From positions 1-6,840 of the forward strand of contig URMR01000094.1 in NCBI GenBank assembly GCA_900548935.1: DNA of 6,840 nt. The letters are read 5' to 3'. Under the pieces are notes generated by a model. The model saw nothing but the letters and a program-made list of their open reading frames with translations. It searched no databases and was not told where the DNA came from. This document shows positions 5,544 through 6,840 of this stretch, piece after piece. The DNA comes from an uncultured Collinsella sp. Its GTDB lineage: Bacteria; Actinomycetota; Coriobacteriia; Coriobacteriales; Coriobacteriaceae. A program made the position numbers and the translations under genes. Positions within the stretch are counted from its first letter, which is position 1. The number at the start of each line of letters is the position of its first letter.

Positions 5544-5556
5544 ACGGCTGATTTTT
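5530..5556 (+). terminator. Weak candidate terminator at the end of the TetR gene
   Basis: AGCCG at 5530-5534 pairs with CGGCT at 5545-5549 around a 10-base loop that contains the stop codon. GA and then TTTTT (5552-5556) follow. The stem is short, so it is at best leaky; the strong hairpin at 5650-5692 is the likely main stop. Confidence 0.3.
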
Positions 5557-5571
5557 CGGGATGAACTGTTG

Positions 5572-5606
5572 CATAGGTTGCGGATTCAGAGCAATCCGGC
5601 CCTATG
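5572..5606. repeat. Imperfect 12-bp hairpin in the TetR-thiolase gap
   Basis: CATAGG at 5572-5577 pairs with CCTATG at 5601-5606. Inside it, CGGATT at 5581-5586 pairs with AATCCG at 5593-5598 around the loop CAGAGC, with a small internal loop between. No T-run follows. It could be the 3' untranslated region of the TetR transcript or part of a small RNA ending at the 5650-5692 terminator. The 5544-5885 gap contains no supported protein gene. Confidence 0.55.
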
Positions 5607-5649
5607 AATCGATTTAAGTATGGCCATTTATCTGCTATTTGGAACGCCT

Positions 5650-5692
5650 AGCCCCGATGTGTCCCATATGATGGGACACATCGGGGCTTTTT
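5650..5692 (+). terminator. Very strong terminator after the phosphopantetheinyl transferase-TetR operon
   Basis: A perfect 17-bp stem (5650-5666 with 5672-5688) closes a five-base loop, and the T-run covers 5688-5692. It lies about 105 bases after the TetR stop codon. It separates the upstream operon from the thiolase-like gene, which therefore needs its own promoter in 5693-5885. Confidence 0.93.
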
Positions 5693-5741
5693 GTCTCACG
5701 CGTCTCGTTTAACCCCTCGTAAACTAAAGCTACGTTCAAAA

Positions 5742-5759
5742 GAACCACTGCAGTAGTTC
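5742..5759. promoter_or_regulatory. 18-base near-perfect palindrome, candidate operator
   Basis: GAACCACTGCAGTAGTTC reads the same on both strands apart from one mismatched pair (5746/5755). It is flanked by ACGTT at 5732-5736 and AACGT at 5760-5764. Its size and symmetry suit a dimeric regulator such as a TetR protein. It lies about 125 bases before the thiolase-like start. No convincing -35/-10 pair was found beside it, and no second copy appears upstream of the phosphopantetheinyl transferase gene. Confidence 0.5.
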
Positions 5760-5779
5760 AACGTGTGACGGCACAGAAA

Positions 5780-5813
5780 AGCCGCGAGCGCTCTCTCACC
5801 TTCGCTCGCGGCT
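5780..5813. repeat. 11-bp GC-rich hairpin upstream of the thiolase-like gene
   Basis: AGCCGCGAGCG at 5780-5790 pairs perfectly with CGCTCGCGGCT at 5803-5813 around a 12-base loop. On the + strand no T-run follows. On the - strand the stem is followed by TTTTCTG, which would suit termination of leftward transcription. It may be a leader structure of the thiolase mRNA or a barrier to antisense transcription. Confidence 0.6.
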
Positions 5814-5839
5814 GGACTGCGCCATCATTCCGTACACCT

Positions 5840-5858
5840 TCACATGATTAGGATGTGA
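5840..5858. repeat. Inverted repeat just before the thiolase-like start
   Basis: TCACAT at 5840-5845 mirrors ATGTGA at 5853-5858 with seven bases between. It is 27 bases before the ATG at 5886 and could be a small operator or an mRNA hairpin near the ribosome site. Confidence 0.35.
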
Positions 5859-5885
5859 TATTCAGTGGTTACGCTCGGAAAGAAC

Positions 5886-6840
5886 ATGCGCAGCGTCTCG
5901 ATTGTAGGCGTAGGCTGCACCCCGTTCAAGGATTTTGAGGAGCATCCCGAGACCCAGGGTATTGGCGAGGGCGAGGCGTTTGGCTATGCGGCTCTCGAGG
6001 CAATTGCCGATGCCGGTCTTGAGCCCCGCGATATCGACTTTTTCTATCACGGCAGCGCCAATCCGTATCTCGTTGGCGATTGCATTACCCCAAACATGCA
6101 GGTTGCCGATTGGTTTGGCGTTCGTGCCAAGGGGTCTGTCCATCATTCCGAGGCTTGCTGCACGGGCTACGTCGCCCTTGAGCAGGCCGTGATGGCAGTC
6201 GCCTCCGGTGCCTACGATGTTGTCCTTACGGGTGCCTGCGATTTGGCTTCGACGCTTCCCGTTGAGCATATGCCCTCCCATATTCGTCAGGACTTTACGC
6301 TCGACGTTATGATTCCCTCGCTCGATAAGATCTATGACCGCGCTTATGGTCGCCCGCTCGATGGCGCCTTTGGCGTGTCGTTCGACAACTGGATCAACGA
6401 GTATTCGATGCAGTACGACCTTACCGCCGATCAGATCGATGATGCCCTGAACGGCCTTACCAAGAGCCTTCGCCGCGGTGCCGTCCTGAATCCCCTTGCC
6501 TGGTACGAGACCACGGTCGAGGAGGACGCGAAGGCAGCTGGGTTCGATACCGCCGACGAGTATCTCAAGAGCATGTACAACCCGCGCGTTACGCAGTACC
6601 TGCGCGTTACCGGCTTTGAGAAGAAGTGCGACGGTGCCGCCGCTGTTGTCGTAATGCCCACGGAGAAGGCCAAGGCCATGGGTGTCCCATATGCACCTAT
6701 CGAGGTTATGGGTACGGGTGCCTCTGCTGTCGAGGCCGGTCTGCTCCACAACGAGCACTGGGCTACTGAGCTTGCCGCCAAACAGGTTTATGACCTTACC
6801 GGCGTGAGCCCCGATGAGATCGACCTGTTCATGTGCAATG
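5886..6840 (+). CDS. Thiolase-like / SCP-x type acetyl-CoA acetyltransferase, cut off by the window end
   Basis: The reading frame is open from ATG 5886 to the last base, giving 318 residues; relatives are near 390, so the C-terminus lies outside. The N-terminus MRSVSIVGVGCTPFKDF matches the opening strand of SCP-x/COG0183 thiolases. EACCTGYVALEQAVMAVASG (89-108) matches the nucleophile region usually written NACASG; Cys91 aligns with the active-site cysteine. DGAAAVVV (249-256) is the conserved strand before the C-terminal half. The expected GHP motif would be downstream. Family members join or cleave acyl-CoA at the beta-keto position; many related biosynthetic types sit beside a DUF35 zinc-ribbon gene, which could be the next gene. 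Substrate is unknown. GGAAAG at 5877-5882 is the ribosome site; a GTG at 5865 in frame is less likely. The preceding terminator makes this a separate transcription unit. Confidence 0.85.
   Translation, partial: MRSVSIVGVGCTPFKDFEEHPETQGIGEGEAFGYAALEAIADAGLEPRDIDFFYHGSANPYLVGDCITPNMQVADWFGVRAKGSVHHSEACCTGYVALEQAVMAVASGAYDVVLTGACDLASTLPVEHMPSHIRQDFTLDVMIPSLDKIYDRAYGRPLDGAFGVSFDNWINEYSMQYDLTADQIDDALNGLTKSLRRGAVLNPLAWYETTVEEDAKAAGFDTADEYLKSMYNPRVTQYLRVTGFEKKCDGAAAVVVMPTEKAKAMGVPYAPIEVMGTGASAVEAGLLHNEHWATELAAKQVYDLTGVSPDEIDLFMCN

Noticed and set aside
5720..5736. Possible -10 boxes (TAAACT, TACGTT) for the thiolase-like gene
   Set aside because: No acceptable -35 box lies at 16-18 bases upstream of either; best alternative pair matches only 3 of 6 bases in each box.
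5776..5820. T-box or other amino-acid riboswitch before the thiolase-like gene
   Set aside because: The conserved T-box sequence is absent and no terminator/antiterminator pair is present on the + strand.
5840..5858. Crp-type site reading of TCACAT-N7-ATGTGA
   Set aside because: The half-sites are in the opposite order to the Crp consensus TGTGA-N6-TCACA, so only a plain inverted repeat is claimed.
5862..6758. 298-codon - strand open frame opposite the thiolase-like gene
   Set aside because: It is antisense to the conserved thiolase frame, which has the ribosome site and motifs; no domain recognised in the - strand peptide.

Overview
The window looks like a chromosomal segment from a moderately GC-rich actinobacterium, most likely a gut Coriobacteriia member close to Collinsella. 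That assignment is inference. It rests on the PAS-GAF-SpoIIE phosphatase and STAS/HATPase partner-switching genes, CCA-encoding tRNA genes, frequent T- and C-ending codons and the general protein style. No 16S or other marker gene is present. All supported genes are on the + strand.

Bases 1-529 carry no convincing protein gene. They hold a terminator from a gene outside the window, a chain of small perfect hairpins (67-199), and a long nested palindrome (251-394) with perfect 29-base arms. A promoter at 443-471 then drives tRNA-Leu(GAG) at 530-619, which ends in a UUCG-loop terminator.

Bases 679-3852 encode a two-gene partner-switching module. The first gene is a PAS-GAF-(GAF-like)-PP2C/SpoIIE serine phosphatase. 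The second fuses a STAS anti-anti-sigma domain to an RsbW/SpoIIAB-type HATPase kinase domain, and has its own good sigma-70-like promoter in the gap. Together they hold the usual sensor, phosphatase, phospho-acceptor and kinase parts; no sigma factor is in view.

Bases 3897-4151 are a compact tRNA-Gly(GCC)/tRNA-Val(GAC) operon with a strong terminator. Its promoter shares a 25-base block with the tRNA-Leu promoter, including an A-tract palindrome immediately before the -35 box.

Bases 4268-5543 hold an Sfp-type 4'-phosphopantetheinyl transferase and a TetR-family regulator, 28 bases apart and probably co-transcribed. A 342-base gap follows (5544-5885). It contains an imperfect hairpin, a very strong terminator, an 18-base near-perfect palindrome that could be an operator, and two further inverted repeats. 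The window ends inside a thiolase-like (SCP-x/acetyl-CoA acetyltransferase type) gene that starts at 5886. The TetR protein could regulate its own pair, the thiolase gene, or both; the sequence does not settle this.
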